Assembly (NCBI GenBank): GCA_001412365.1
Contig: LKUE01000191.1
Location: 1 to 23,775 of the forward strand
Origin: Desulfuromonas sp. SDB
Lineage (GTDB): Bacteria; SDB-A
Direction of reading: 5' to 3'
Length of the DNA stretch: 23,775 nt
Of this stretch, positions 1 to 7,366 are shown piece after piece; the first letter of the stretch is position 1; every line of letters begins with the position of its first letter. The position numbers were made by a program, and so were the translations under genes. The notes under the pieces were generated by a model that had not been told where the DNA came from, made no database searches, and was given only the letters and a program-made list of their open reading frames with translations.

Positions 1-318
1 CTTCAAAAAAGTGCGTTTAAAAAAGTGGTGGTAGTTGAATATCCCCGACATGGATGTTATAGTATTGCTTTTTTAACCAATACTTCCACTTGGGTGGAGG
101 GTTATAATAAAGACAAGGAATTGGTGAAATTTTATTCAATATTTGTTCCCACTACTCCTAATCCCACTTCAGGATATTACTTGGTGTTGCCAGATGACGA
201 ATTTTATATGACCGATTTGACCATTGAGGAAGGATTGAGAGTAATCATCTCCGGAGGAACGGTGCTTCCCCGGAGAACATTGAAAATGGACAATAACAAG
301 GATAGAGGAGATGTCTGA
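1..318 (+). CDS. DUF502 family membrane protein, C-terminal part (5' end outside window)
   Basis: The reading frame is open from the first base, so the gene is cut by the window edge and only about 105 C-terminal residues are visible; an in-frame GTG at 25 is therefore probably internal. The visible part has the DUF502 signature: a KKVVVVEYPRHG stretch, then FVPTTPNPTSGYYLVLP, then a 'TIEEGLRVIISGG' block. DUF502 proteins are small membrane proteins of unknown function whose transmembrane segments lie in the N-terminal part, which is not seen here. The tail after the ISGG block is short and polar (about 20 residues, ending NNKDRGDV). The last 8 bases overlap the start of the next gene, so the two are probably translated from one message. 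Family assignment is firm; function is unknown. Confidence 0.85.
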   Translation, partial: LQKSAFKKVVVVEYPRHGCYSIAFLTNTSTWVEGYNKDKELVKFYSIFVPTTPNPTSGYYLVLPDDEFYMTDLTIEEGLRVIISGGTVLPRRTLKMDNNKDRGDV

Positions 319-1156
319 AGAAGTTAATAAAACTAAAGGATTTAAGTATTTCTTTCAGGAATTATTTGGAAGTAAAACTGATTTCTCTTCCCGGGAAGCT
401 GATTCAATTATTAAAAAAGGACAGGAAGATGGCTTGCTGTCCGAAAGTGAAGCGGAAATATTAAAAGGGGTTTTCTATCTGGAAACCACCCGGGTTGATG
501 AAATTATGGTTCCCCGGGTAGATATGGTTTTTCTTTCAGCATTAGCTTCAGTTGAAGAAATTGTGGAGACTTATACTGCTAACCGTTATGGTAAAATGCC
601 CCTGTATGGAGATAATGTTGATGATGTGGTGGGGATTTTAAATGTCAAAGATATACTTCCCTTCTGGAATATTTTAAAAAACACTGATGTTTCATACCGG
701 GCAATTGATTTTGCCAGCCTGCCTCATTTTATCCCCGAAAGTAAAACGGTGATGGAAACTATCCGGGACCTGCAGAAACGTCATATATCAGTAGCCATGG
801 TGGTTGATGAGTACGGGGGGATTTGCGGGATGGTTACCATAGAAGATCTGGTGGAAGAAATTGTTGGAGAAATACAGGATTCCCGTGACCTGGAAGAAGA
901 AGACTACATCGTTGAATCTCCCGGGGTGTTTGTAGTGAATGCCCGGATGGAAATAGCAGATTTTAACGAATTATTTAATCTGGATATTCAATCTGAGGAT
1001 TACCATACGGTGGGGGGCTATGTTTTAAATCACCAGGAAAAGATCCCCAAAAAAGGGGATCAATTTATAATTGACTATTTGAAATTTGAAGTTATTGATG
1101 CTACCAGGCAGAGAATTGTTAAGTTAAAAATACAGTCCATTGCTGAGGATAACTAA
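311..1156 (+). CDS. CorC/HlyC-type CBS-domain protein (soluble, no DUF21 membrane domain)
   Basis: A 281-residue protein of the CorC/YbeX (formerly 'hemolysin-like') family, often linked to magnesium/cobalt efflux although the direct activity is not settled. Residues about 60-195 carry two CBS domains: the first begins at the MVPRVDM motif typical of the family, the second contains MVVDEYGG followed by GMVTIEDLVEEIVGEI. Residues about 200-280 form the CorC_HlyC domain (VNARMEIADFNELF, then YHTVGGYVL). There is no N-terminal DUF21/CNNM membrane region, so it resembles the short cytosolic E. coli CorC in length and layout. The ATG at 311 directly follows GAGGAG, and an AAGGA at 297-301 gives a more usual 9-base spacing. 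It overlaps the upstream gene by 8 bases and is 40 bases from the preferred start of dnaE. Confidence 0.85.
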   Translation: MSEEVNKTKGFKYFFQELFGSKTDFSSREADSIIKKGQEDGLLSESEAEILKGVFYLETTRVDEIMVPRVDMVFLSALASVEEIVETYTANRYGKMPLYGDNVDDVVGILNVKDILPFWNILKNTDVSYRAIDFASLPHFIPESKTVMETIRDLQKRHISVAMVVDEYGGICGMVTIEDLVEEIVGEIQDSRDLEEEDYIVESPGVFVVNARMEIADFNELFNLDIQSEDYHTVGGYVLNHQEKIPKKGDQFIIDYLKFEVIDATRQRIVKLKIQSIAEDN

Positions 1157-1184
1157 TTTATCTTCACCTAGATGAGAGACAATT

Positions 1185-1190
1185 GAGGAG
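1185..1190 (+). promoter_or_regulatory. dnaE Shine-Dalgarno, ahead of three tandem TTG codons
   Basis: GAGGAG is followed immediately by TTG TTG TTG (1191, 1194, 1197). Only the third TTG has a normal spacing (6 bases), so 1197 is the preferred start. The family's usual N-terminus, a few residues before the HLHxH motif, fits any of the three. Confidence 0.6.
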
Positions 1191-1196
1191 TTGTTG

Positions 1197-4100
1197 TTGA
1201 AACCTTTTGTTCACCTGCATCTCCATTCAGATTATAGCTGGTTGGATGGAGCGGTTTCCATACCAAAATTAATCCCCCGGATTAAACAGTATCAAATGAA
1301 TGCGGTGGCTTTGACTGATCACGGGCATATGGCGGGAGCGATTGATTTTTATAAAAACTGCAAACGGCATGGAATCAAGCCCATTGTAGGTATGGAGAGT
1401 TACCTGGCTCCTAACGGAATTAAGGAAAAGGGACATGTATCCGAATTCAGGCACTTAACTTTACTGGCTAAGGATTATCATGGGTATAAAAATCTGATTA
1501 AACTTTCCACCTATGGGTATATAAAAGGAATGCACTGGGGCAGGGCGAGAATTGATTTGGATTTATTGGAAAAATACAGTAAAGGATTGGTTGGTTTAGG
1601 AGGATGTTTAAGCGGAGAAATACCTAGACGCATAATGGGCAAGGATGAAAAAGGAGCACTTAACTTTGCGGGAATATACAAAGATATTTTCAACGGTGAT
1701 TTTTATCTGGAGTTAATGCAAATTGGAATTCCTGAAAATGAAATAGTCAACAAAAAGCAGATTGAAATTGCCCGCAAAACCGGAGTGGGATTAGTCGCAA
1801 CCAATGATGTTCATTTTATCAATGCCGAAGATCATGAAGCCCACAATGCGTTGCTTTGTATAAATACAAAATCTACATTCAAAGACCAAAAATTATCTAG
1901 TCCTCCCGGCATCTATCTGCGTTCTCCTGAAGAAATGTGGGAGTTGTTTGGGGACATTCCCGAAGCCCTGTTGAATACCCAGAAAATAGCGGATAGCTGC
2001 AATTTAGAGATAAAATTAAATCCCAGTCAGCCGGAATTGCCTGATTTCGATATACCTTCTGAATATAAAACAATTGAAGAGTATATTGAACATCTAACCA
2101 TGACCGGAGCTAAGCTGAAGTATGGAAAAAAATTATCAGATAAAATAATTCAGAGGATTAAGTATGAATTAGATGTGATTTTTAAAACCGGTTATACCGG
2201 ATATTTTTTGATTATAAGGGATATGGTTCAATTTGCCCGAAAAAATAAGATTAGAGTTGGTCCGGGGAGAGGATCAGCAGTAAGCAGTGTGGTCTTATAT
2301 TCACTGGATATAACCAATGTTGATCCGTTGAAATACGATCTGCTTTTTGAAAGATTTTTAAATCCTGAAAGAATCAGCGCTCCTGATATTGATTTGGATT
2401 TTTCTGATGATCAGAGGGATAGAATATTCAATTATGTAGTGGAAAAATACGGATCTAATGCGGTTTCCCATATCGGAACCAGCAATACCCTCAAGGTAAG
2501 GCAGGTGGTAAGAGATGTGGCTAGAGTATTGGGATTGAGTCCCAAAGAAATTGATAAATTAGCAGTTCATGTCCCCCATCAATTTAAAATTGACAAACCT
2601 AAAGATGATCCCCGCTCATCGGTGGAATGGGTTTACGACAATTTCAGTAATTTCAAGCAGGCGGTGAATAGAGATTCCCGCTTGAAGAAATTAATTTCGA
2701 TTTCTTCAAAATTAGAGGGGCTGAGGAGACAACCGGGCATACATGCGGCAGGACTTTTAATTGCCCCCGGAGAATTAACCGATTTCGTTCCTCTGCGCAA
2801 AGACAAAAACAATTTAATTGTAAGTCAATATGATGGGGAAGCGGTAAGTGAAGTTGGTTTGATAAAAGTTGATGTTCTAGGTCTTACTACCTTGACCATT
2901 ATTGATAAGAGTTTAGATATAATCAAACAAAACCGGGGAAAAGAAATTGACATAGATCAACTTCCCCTGGATGATAAAAAAACATTCAACCTTTTATCCA
3001 AGGGTAACACCACTGGAGTTTTTCAGCTGGAATCAACCGGAATGAGAAAACTTTGCTCACGGTTCAAGCCTAAATCTATGGAAGATATAATCGCCATTGT
3101 CGCTTTGTACAGACCGGGTCCCATGGATCATATTGACAAGTTCATACAATGCAAGAATGGAAAGAAGAAGATTAAATACCTCCACCCCACCCTGGAGCCG
3201 ATCCTGAATGAAACTTACGGTATCCCCATATATCAGGAACAGATCATGGAAATTGCCAATGCAGTGGCTGGTTACAATCTGGGTCAAGCGGATATTCTTC
3301 GAAGGGCTATGGGAAAAAAGAAGATGGATATTATGTCCAGAGAAAAAGATAATTTTTTCAATGAAGCGGTTAACCGGGATATCCCTAAAAAAACTGCAAA
3401 AAAAATATGGGACTTAATCGAACCTTTTGCCGGTTACGGTTTTAATAAATCTCACGGAGCCGGGTATGCTTATCTGGCTTATTTTACCGCTTATCTGAAA
3501 GCCCATTACCCGGTTGAATTTCTCACTGCCACTTTATCCAGTGAAATTTCCAATGTGGATAAGTTGTTGATATTCGTGGATGAAGCAAGGAATTCAGGGA
3601 TAAAGATTTTGCCTCCCTCCATAAATGAATCAGAAGCGGATTTCAAGGTGGAAAAAAATAAAAAGATCAGATATGCCCTGGGAGCCATAAAGAATGTAGG
3701 AATTAAAGCTGCACAGTCCATAGTTAAGGAAAGAGAAGAAAATGGCAAATTTAAAGGGATTGATGATTTTATGCAGAGGCTGGATTACAGGGTTATAAAT
3801 AAACGGGCTATCGAATTTCTGATTAAAGCAGGTAGCTTGGATGAATTTGAAAAAAACAGGGGTTTATTGCTGGAAAGTCTGGAGCAGACCCAGGAAAGAG
3901 CAGTTCAGAAGCAGAAAGATAGTCAAAGAGGGCAGCTGGCACTGTTTGACGATGAACAGCTGAAGAACAATCATAATGGCAAGGAGCATTATGATATAGT
4001 TTCCTGGAGTTTTCGGGAACAGTTAAATTCTGAATTAGAAGCCTTTGGATTTTATTTCAGCGCTCATCCCCTGGAAGAATATCTCCATTATATTAAGCTC

Positions 4101-4634
4101 CAGGGATTGGAGACAATTTCCAATGTAAAAAAATTCCGCTCTTCCTCCAATCTGGTAGCGGGACTGGTCACTGATCTGGAAAATACCGATTACGGTTGTT
4201 TTCTAAGATTAGAAGATAATAACTCTGAAATTGGCATTAATATTCCTAAGGGAATTGTTGATCGAACTGATAAGATTCAAGTAGGATCGGTATTCGCCCT
4301 GGAGGGGAAGGTTAAGAATTTACAGGGGACTCCCACTTTCATCGCGGATAAACTGTTTAAGCTTGAAGATATAATTAAAAATAACATTGTGAATTTGCAT
4401 ATAAAAATCCCTCAGGAAAAAATGGATGAAGAAACTTTAAAAAAGTTGAAAAATTTGCTTGATTACAACAAGGGTAAATATAATGTTCTGTTGGAAGTAA
4501 AAACGGAAAGAGGCGAAAGTGTGGATTTAATCAGCAATTTAAAAGTTAACTTTGAAAAAGATCTGCCTTTGGAAATTTCCGCAATATTGGAAAGGAATGG
4601 GCAAGCTTATTATCAAGTTAACATAAATAGTTAG
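1197..4634 (+). CDS. dnaE: DNA polymerase III alpha subunit (replicative polymerase, DnaE type)
   Basis: About 1145 residues, close to the usual DnaE length. Order: PHP domain (1-270) opening with FVHLHLHSDYSWLDG; palm/catalytic core with GPGRGSA, then PDIDLDF (D399 and D401, the metal-binding pair, numbered from the 1197 TTG), KVDVLGL (D559, third catalytic aspartate) and YRPGPM; fingers with DILRRAMGKKK and GYGFNKSHGAGYA; a helix-hairpin-helix region (about 800-870); a QLALF motif at 913-917 that fits the sliding-clamp binding consensus; an OB-fold (about 985-1060); and a C-terminal tau-binding-like tail. The PHP metal ligands that can be recognised (HLH, TDHG, the Glu of GMES, RHL, GGC, NDVH) all look present, unlike E. 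coli where several are lost, so a PHP-based 3'-5' proofreading activity is possible. TTG start; no ATG or GTG is suitably placed near the N-terminus. Fully intact. Confidence 0.97.
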   Translation: MKPFVHLHLHSDYSWLDGAVSIPKLIPRIKQYQMNAVALTDHGHMAGAIDFYKNCKRHGIKPIVGMESYLAPNGIKEKGHVSEFRHLTLLAKDYHGYKNLIKLSTYGYIKGMHWGRARIDLDLLEKYSKGLVGLGGCLSGEIPRRIMGKDEKGALNFAGIYKDIFNGDFYLELMQIGIPENEIVNKKQIEIARKTGVGLVATNDVHFINAEDHEAHNALLCINTKSTFKDQKLSSPPGIYLRSPEEMWELFGDIPEALLNTQKIADSCNLEIKLNPSQPELPDFDIPSEYKTIEEYIEHLTMTGAKLKYGKKLSDKIIQRIKYELDVIFKTGYTGYFLIIRDMVQFARKNKIRVGPGRGSAVSSVVLYSLDITNVDPLKYDLLFERFLNPERISAPDIDLDFSDDQRDRIFNYVVEKYGSNAVSHIGTSNTLKVRQVVRDVARVLGLSPKEIDKLAVHVPHQFKIDKPKDDPRSSVEWVYDNFSNFKQAVNRDSRLKKLISISSKLEGLRRQPGIHAAGLLIAPGELTDFVPLRKDKNNLIVSQYDGEAVSEVGLIKVDVLGLTTLTIIDKSLDIIKQNRGKEIDIDQLPLDDKKTFNLLSKGNTTGVFQLESTGMRKLCSRFKPKSMEDIIAIVALYRPGPMDHIDKFIQCKNGKKKIKYLHPTLEPILNETYGIPIYQEQIMEIANAVAGYNLGQADILRRAMGKKKMDIMSREKDNFFNEAVNRDIPKKTAKKIWDLIEPFAGYGFNKSHGAGYAYLAYFTAYLKAHYPVEFLTATLSSEISNVDKLLIFVDEARNSGIKILPPSINESEADFKVEKNKKIRYALGAIKNVGIKAAQSIVKEREENGKFKGIDDFMQRLDYRVINKRAIEFLIKAGSLDEFEKNRGLLLESLEQTQERAVQKQKDSQRGQLALFDDEQLKNNHNGKEHYDIVSWSFREQLNSELEAFGFYFSAHPLEEYLHYIKLQGLETISNVKKFRSSSNLVAGLVTDLENTDYGCFLRLEDNNSEIGINIPKGIVDRTDKIQVGSVFALEGKVKNLQGTPTFIADKLFKLEDIIKNNIVNLHIKIPQEKMDEETLKKLKNLLDYNKGKYNVLLEVKTERGESVDLISNLKVNFEKDLPLEISAILERNGQAYYQVNINS

Positions 4635-4657
4635 ATATATTTTCAGGAGGAGCTAAT

Positions 4658-5410
4658 ATGAAGGTAACCATAGTGATATTGTCAGTGATAATCATTGCAG
4701 GCACCGTTTGGGGGAGTTTTCAACCTTTAAAATTAATTGAGACCCCCACTGCGGGAATTCCACCTCATGGTGGTTATTTGTTTGGAATCAGGCAGGATGG
4801 GCAGGGAAGATTAACTGGTTATACTGGGTACGGGTTCTCCGGCAGATTTTTTGTTTCAGTCGGTTATGGAGGGGGAAATATTTTAGGTAAAGGAGAACCG
4901 GATTGGAATCCTTACCCTTTTGTTGAAGCGCGTTTTAGAATTATTGATGAATCCATTTTAATTCCGGCAGTAGCTATAGGTTTTTCTTCTTTTGGCTACG
5001 ATGAATACATAAGAGCTGACAACCGGCATTTGCGCAAACCAACAAATTTCTATGTTGTGGGCAGTAAGGCTTTTCAGTTAATTGACTTGGTATGTATTCA
5101 TGGAGGAGTTTGTTTTGAACCCAATCCCGACAGTACTGAAAACCCAGTGGATCTAATGGTGGGAGGTGAATTTGTATTTAACGATATGTTTGAAATTATT
5201 GCGGATTACAGAGCGGGATTAAATGATATGGAGAAGGATGATCAATATGGGGAAGGACGGGGATATTTAAATTCAGGGTTTAGAGTGTATCCATTTCCCT
5301 CCATCGGTATTTCTTTTTATTTTTCCAACCTTCTGGAAAACGGCAGTTTACAGACTGATGCAGGAAAGATTTCCCGAAGTATGGAAATTACTTATGAAGG
5401 CATTTTTTAA
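4658..5410 (+). CDS. Exported small beta-barrel protein, YjbH-like
   Basis: 250 residues starting with a clear Sec signal peptide (Lys at position 2, hydrophobic core to about residue 17, probable cleavage after VWG or nearby). The mature protein is rich in alternating aromatic/hydrophobic residues and Gly (GRFFVSVGYGGGNILG, AVAIGFSSFGYDEY, VDLMVGGEFVFNDMFEIIADY) and ends in an aromatic residue (Phe), as outer-membrane barrels do. The 'WNPYPFVEARFRIIDES' followed by 'PAVAIGFSS' pattern recalls YjbH/DUF940-type barrel proteins, which in some bacteria go with exopolysaccharide export; at 250 residues it would be only the barrel part. A strong AGGAGG lies 8 bases before ATG. It sits 23 bases after dnaE and 19 bases before the butyrate kinase gene. 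Barrel nature is likely; the specific role is unknown. Confidence 0.6.
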   Translation: MKVTIVILSVIIIAGTVWGSFQPLKLIETPTAGIPPHGGYLFGIRQDGQGRLTGYTGYGFSGRFFVSVGYGGGNILGKGEPDWNPYPFVEARFRIIDESILIPAVAIGFSSFGYDEYIRADNRHLRKPTNFYVVGSKAFQLIDLVCIHGGVCFEPNPDSTENPVDLMVGGEFVFNDMFEIIADYRAGLNDMEKDDQYGEGRGYLNSGFRVYPFPSIGISFYFSNLLENGSLQTDAGKISRSMEITYEGIF

Positions 5411-5429
5411 TTAATCTAAAGGAGAAGAC

Positions 5430-6575
5430 ATGTGTGGAATTTTTGTAATTAATCCAGGCTCCACTAGCGATGAATTAAGCTTTTATAAAGATGATCAGCT
5501 GGTTCTTCATGATGTGTCCAGATATAGTCCTGATCAACTGGCTCCTTACGAACATCAATCTGTGCTATCTCAACTTGATTTCAGATTTAAATTGATTGTT
5601 GAAACTATTGAAAAAAATCAGATTAATTTAAATGATATTGATGGAATCATCGGACGGGGAGGTCTGCTCCATCCCATCCCCAGCGGCACCTATTTAGTTG
5701 ATGAAAAAATGCTGGAGGATTTAAGACAAGGATTGATGGGAGATCATCCTTCCAATTTGGGAGGTATATTAGCAGTTATGCTGGCTCAACTGGTAGAATC
5801 TTCCACGGAGAAATCCATCCCTGCCTTTATCGCAGATCCGGTGGTGGTAGATGAAATGTGGGAGTGGTCCCGCTATTCAGGAATGCCTGAAAATCCGAGA
5901 ATTTCAATTTTTCACGCCCTAAATCAGAAAAGAGTGGCTCGAAATGTTGCTGAGAAAATTGGTAAACCTTATCAGGAGTTAATATTAATTGTCATTCACG
6001 GGGGGGGAGGAATCTCAGTGGGACTTCATTACAAGGGAAAAGTGGTGGATGTGAATAATGCCCTGGACGGGGAAGGACCCTTCACTCCTCAGAGAAGTGG
6101 AGGAGTTCCTGCAGGGAGGTTGGCCAGAATGTGTTTTTCAGGAAAATACAAGTTAGATGAGATCAAGTTGAAAATCAAAGGAAGAGGAGGATTGGTTTCT
6201 TATGTGGGAACTTCTGATCTGGTTTTACTGGAGAATTACATTAAGGGTCAGCCAGTTGATTTATTCCAGCAGAAACAAATTAAACCTGAAATTACTCCTC
6301 AAAAAGCAGCAAAGATTGTGGAGGCAATGTCCTATCAAATAGTTAAAGAAGTAGGCAGCTTAGCTGCTGCGGCTGGAGTTGCTCCTGATGGAATAGTGTT
6401 CTCAGGAGGAATTGCCTACTGTGATTTGGTCGTTGATTTTATCAGGGAAAAATTGTCCTGGATTTCAGAGATATTTGTAATACCGGGAGGCGATGAAATG
6501 TCCGCACTTAATGACGCTGCCAGAAGAGTTTTATCCGGGGCAGAAAAAAGCAAGTGCTATAGTGATTATATTTAA
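5430..6575 (+). CDS. buk: Butyrate kinase family (ASKHA acyl kinase)
   Basis: 381 residues, somewhat longer than the ~355 of clostridial butyrate kinase. Family blocks appear in order: INPGSTS near the N-terminus, GRGGLLHPIPSGTY, the DPVVVDE block, a PRISIFHALNQK block, VIHGGGGISVG (phosphate-binding loop), NNALDGEGPFTPQRSGGVP, KGRGGLVSYVGT, and SGGIAYCDL near the C-terminus. The enzyme interconverts butyryl-phosphate plus ADP and butyrate plus ATP; related enzymes also use branched-chain acids. Two differences stand out: the usual NPGSTSTK carries Asp-Glu in place of Thr-Lys, and the usual HMGGGTSVG reads HGGGGISVG. No phosphotransbutyrylase gene is visible next to it. It is the last gene of the plus-strand cluster, with a good SD (AAAGGAGAAGAC before ATG). 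Family is certain; the substrate and full activity are not. Confidence 0.85.
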   Translation: MCGIFVINPGSTSDELSFYKDDQLVLHDVSRYSPDQLAPYEHQSVLSQLDFRFKLIVETIEKNQINLNDIDGIIGRGGLLHPIPSGTYLVDEKMLEDLRQGLMGDHPSNLGGILAVMLAQLVESSTEKSIPAFIADPVVVDEMWEWSRYSGMPENPRISIFHALNQKRVARNVAEKIGKPYQELILIVIHGGGGISVGLHYKGKVVDVNNALDGEGPFTPQRSGGVPAGRLARMCFSGKYKLDEIKLKIKGRGGLVSYVGTSDLVLLENYIKGQPVDLFQQKQIKPEITPQKAAKIVEAMSYQIVKEVGSLAAAAGVAPDGIVFSGGIAYCDLVVDFIREKLSWISEIFVIPGGDEMSALNDAARRVLSGAEKSKCYSDYI

Positions 6576-6641
6576 TCTAAAATCAGCTTTTTTGCTTCAA
6601 GCCGGGACATAAACCGGAGTTTCAGTACATAATATTATTGG

Positions 6642-6669
6642 AAAATTTCAGGTTCCAGGTAAAATTTCA
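6642..6669 (+). repeat. Two 9-base direct repeats (AAAATTTCA)
   Basis: AAAATTTCA occurs at 6642-6650 and again at 6661-6669, 19 bases apart, with CAGGT also doubled between and beside the copies. The repeats lie about 80 bases upstream of the nrdR promoter. They could be an operator, but AT-rich 9-mers recur by chance. Confidence 0.3.
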
Positions 6670-6738
6670 TATACATTTTTCAAAAGCATGAAAATCGCTT
6701 TTATAAACTATATTATAACGTAGTTTTAATTTTTTTTA

Positions 6739-6754
6739 ATACAATTTCTTGACA
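6739..6754 (+). promoter_or_regulatory. Distal NrdR box
   Basis: The site ATACAATTTCTTGACA matches the NrdR-box consensus (acaCwAtATaTwGtgt) at about 10 of 16 positions, 8 of 10 in the core. It ends on the -35 element and begins exactly 31 bases before the better proximal site, leaving a 15-base spacer. That is the spacing known for paired NrdR boxes, where NrdR binds on one face of the helix. Confidence 0.55.
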
Positions 6755-6778
6755 TTAATGATTATCTAAACACAAAAT
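6749..6778 (+). promoter_or_regulatory. Sigma-70-type promoter of the nrdR-nrdD-nrdG operon
   Basis: A perfect TTGACA at 6749-6754 is followed after 18 bases by CAAAAT at 6773-6778 (four of six to TATAAT). Both hexamers are overlapped by NrdR-box-like sites, so repressor binding would directly exclude RNA polymerase. Confidence 0.5.
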
Positions 6779-6785
6779 ATGGTGA
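6770..6785 (+). promoter_or_regulatory. Proximal NrdR box
   Basis: The site ACACAAAATATGGTGA matches the NrdR-box consensus at about 13 of 16 positions, including ACAC on the left and GTG on the right. It covers the -10 region about 115 bases upstream of nrdR itself, which fits autoregulation together with control of the anaerobic reductase genes. Confidence 0.7.
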
Positions 6786-6898
6786 TTTTTGTCATGTTTT
6801 TAATTAAACTCTGAACTTACTTTCGAGAAATGAAACGTGAATAATAATTTATATTAATTTGATATTCCAGTAAACCAGGATAGGGAATAGGAGGAGAT

Positions 6899-7363
6899 AT
6901 GAGATGCCCTTTTTGTGGAAGTGAAGAAAATAAAGTTGTTGATTCAAGACCGAGCAGGGAAGGGCAGGCAGTTAGAAGAAGAAGAGAGTGCTTGTCCTGT
7001 AAGAAAAGATTTACCACTTACGAATATGTTGAAAGATTTCCACTCATGGTAATTAAATCAGATGGTCGGAGAGAGCCCTTTAGCAGGGATAAATTGATGG
7101 GGGGCATCGAGTTGTCCTGTAAAAAAAGACCAATTTCTATGGATCAGATAGAGTCAATGGTTAATGATATTGAAACTAATGTCAGCAGTTTATCAAAAAT
7201 GGAAGTTCCCTCCAATAAGATCGGAGAAATGGTTATGGAATCTCTTAAAAAACTAGATGATGTCAGTTACGTACGTTTTGCTTCAGTATACCGGCAATTT
7301 AAAGATAAAAAGGAATTTCTTGAAGAGCTCATGAACATGTTTGAACAGGAAAGAGAGGTATAA
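6899..7363 (+). CDS. nrdR: Transcriptional repressor NrdR of ribonucleotide reductase genes
   Basis: 154 residues, the standard NrdR length. An N-terminal zinc ribbon has Cys3, Cys6, Cys31 and Cys34 (MRCPFC and CLSC), followed by an ATP-cone domain from about residue 46 to 136 (KSDGRREPFSRDKL at its start, YVRFASVYRQF near its end). NrdR senses ATP/dATP through the cone and binds paired NrdR boxes in RNR promoters when dATP is plentiful. Here such boxes lie in its own promoter, and the reductase genes follow directly (3-base gap to nrdD), so repression would act on the whole operon. The start is set by AGGAGG four bases before ATG and by the conserved Met-Arg/Lys-Cys-Pro N-terminus. Confidence 0.97.
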   Translation: MRCPFCGSEENKVVDSRPSREGQAVRRRRECLSCKKRFTTYEYVERFPLMVIKSDGRREPFSRDKLMGGIELSCKKRPISMDQIESMVNDIETNVSSLSKMEVPSNKIGEMVMESLKKLDDVSYVRFASVYRQFKDKKEFLEELMNMFEQEREV

Positions 7364-7366
7364 GTA

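Larger units (their letters stand above)
6576..6898. other. Intergenic region ahead of the nrdR operon
   Basis: A 323-base AT-rich stretch with no convincing coding sequence on either strand. It holds a 9-base direct repeat near 6642-6669, a sigma-70-like promoter with two NrdR-box-like sites at 6739-6785, and about 110 bases of 5' leader before nrdR. I see no strong terminator for the upstream butyrate kinase gene; the CCGG arms at 6602-6617 are only four bases long. Confidence 0.7.

Noticed and set aside
6602-6617. CCGG...CCGG as a terminator after the butyrate kinase gene
   Set aside because: Four-base arms of a self-palindromic tetramer and no T run after it.
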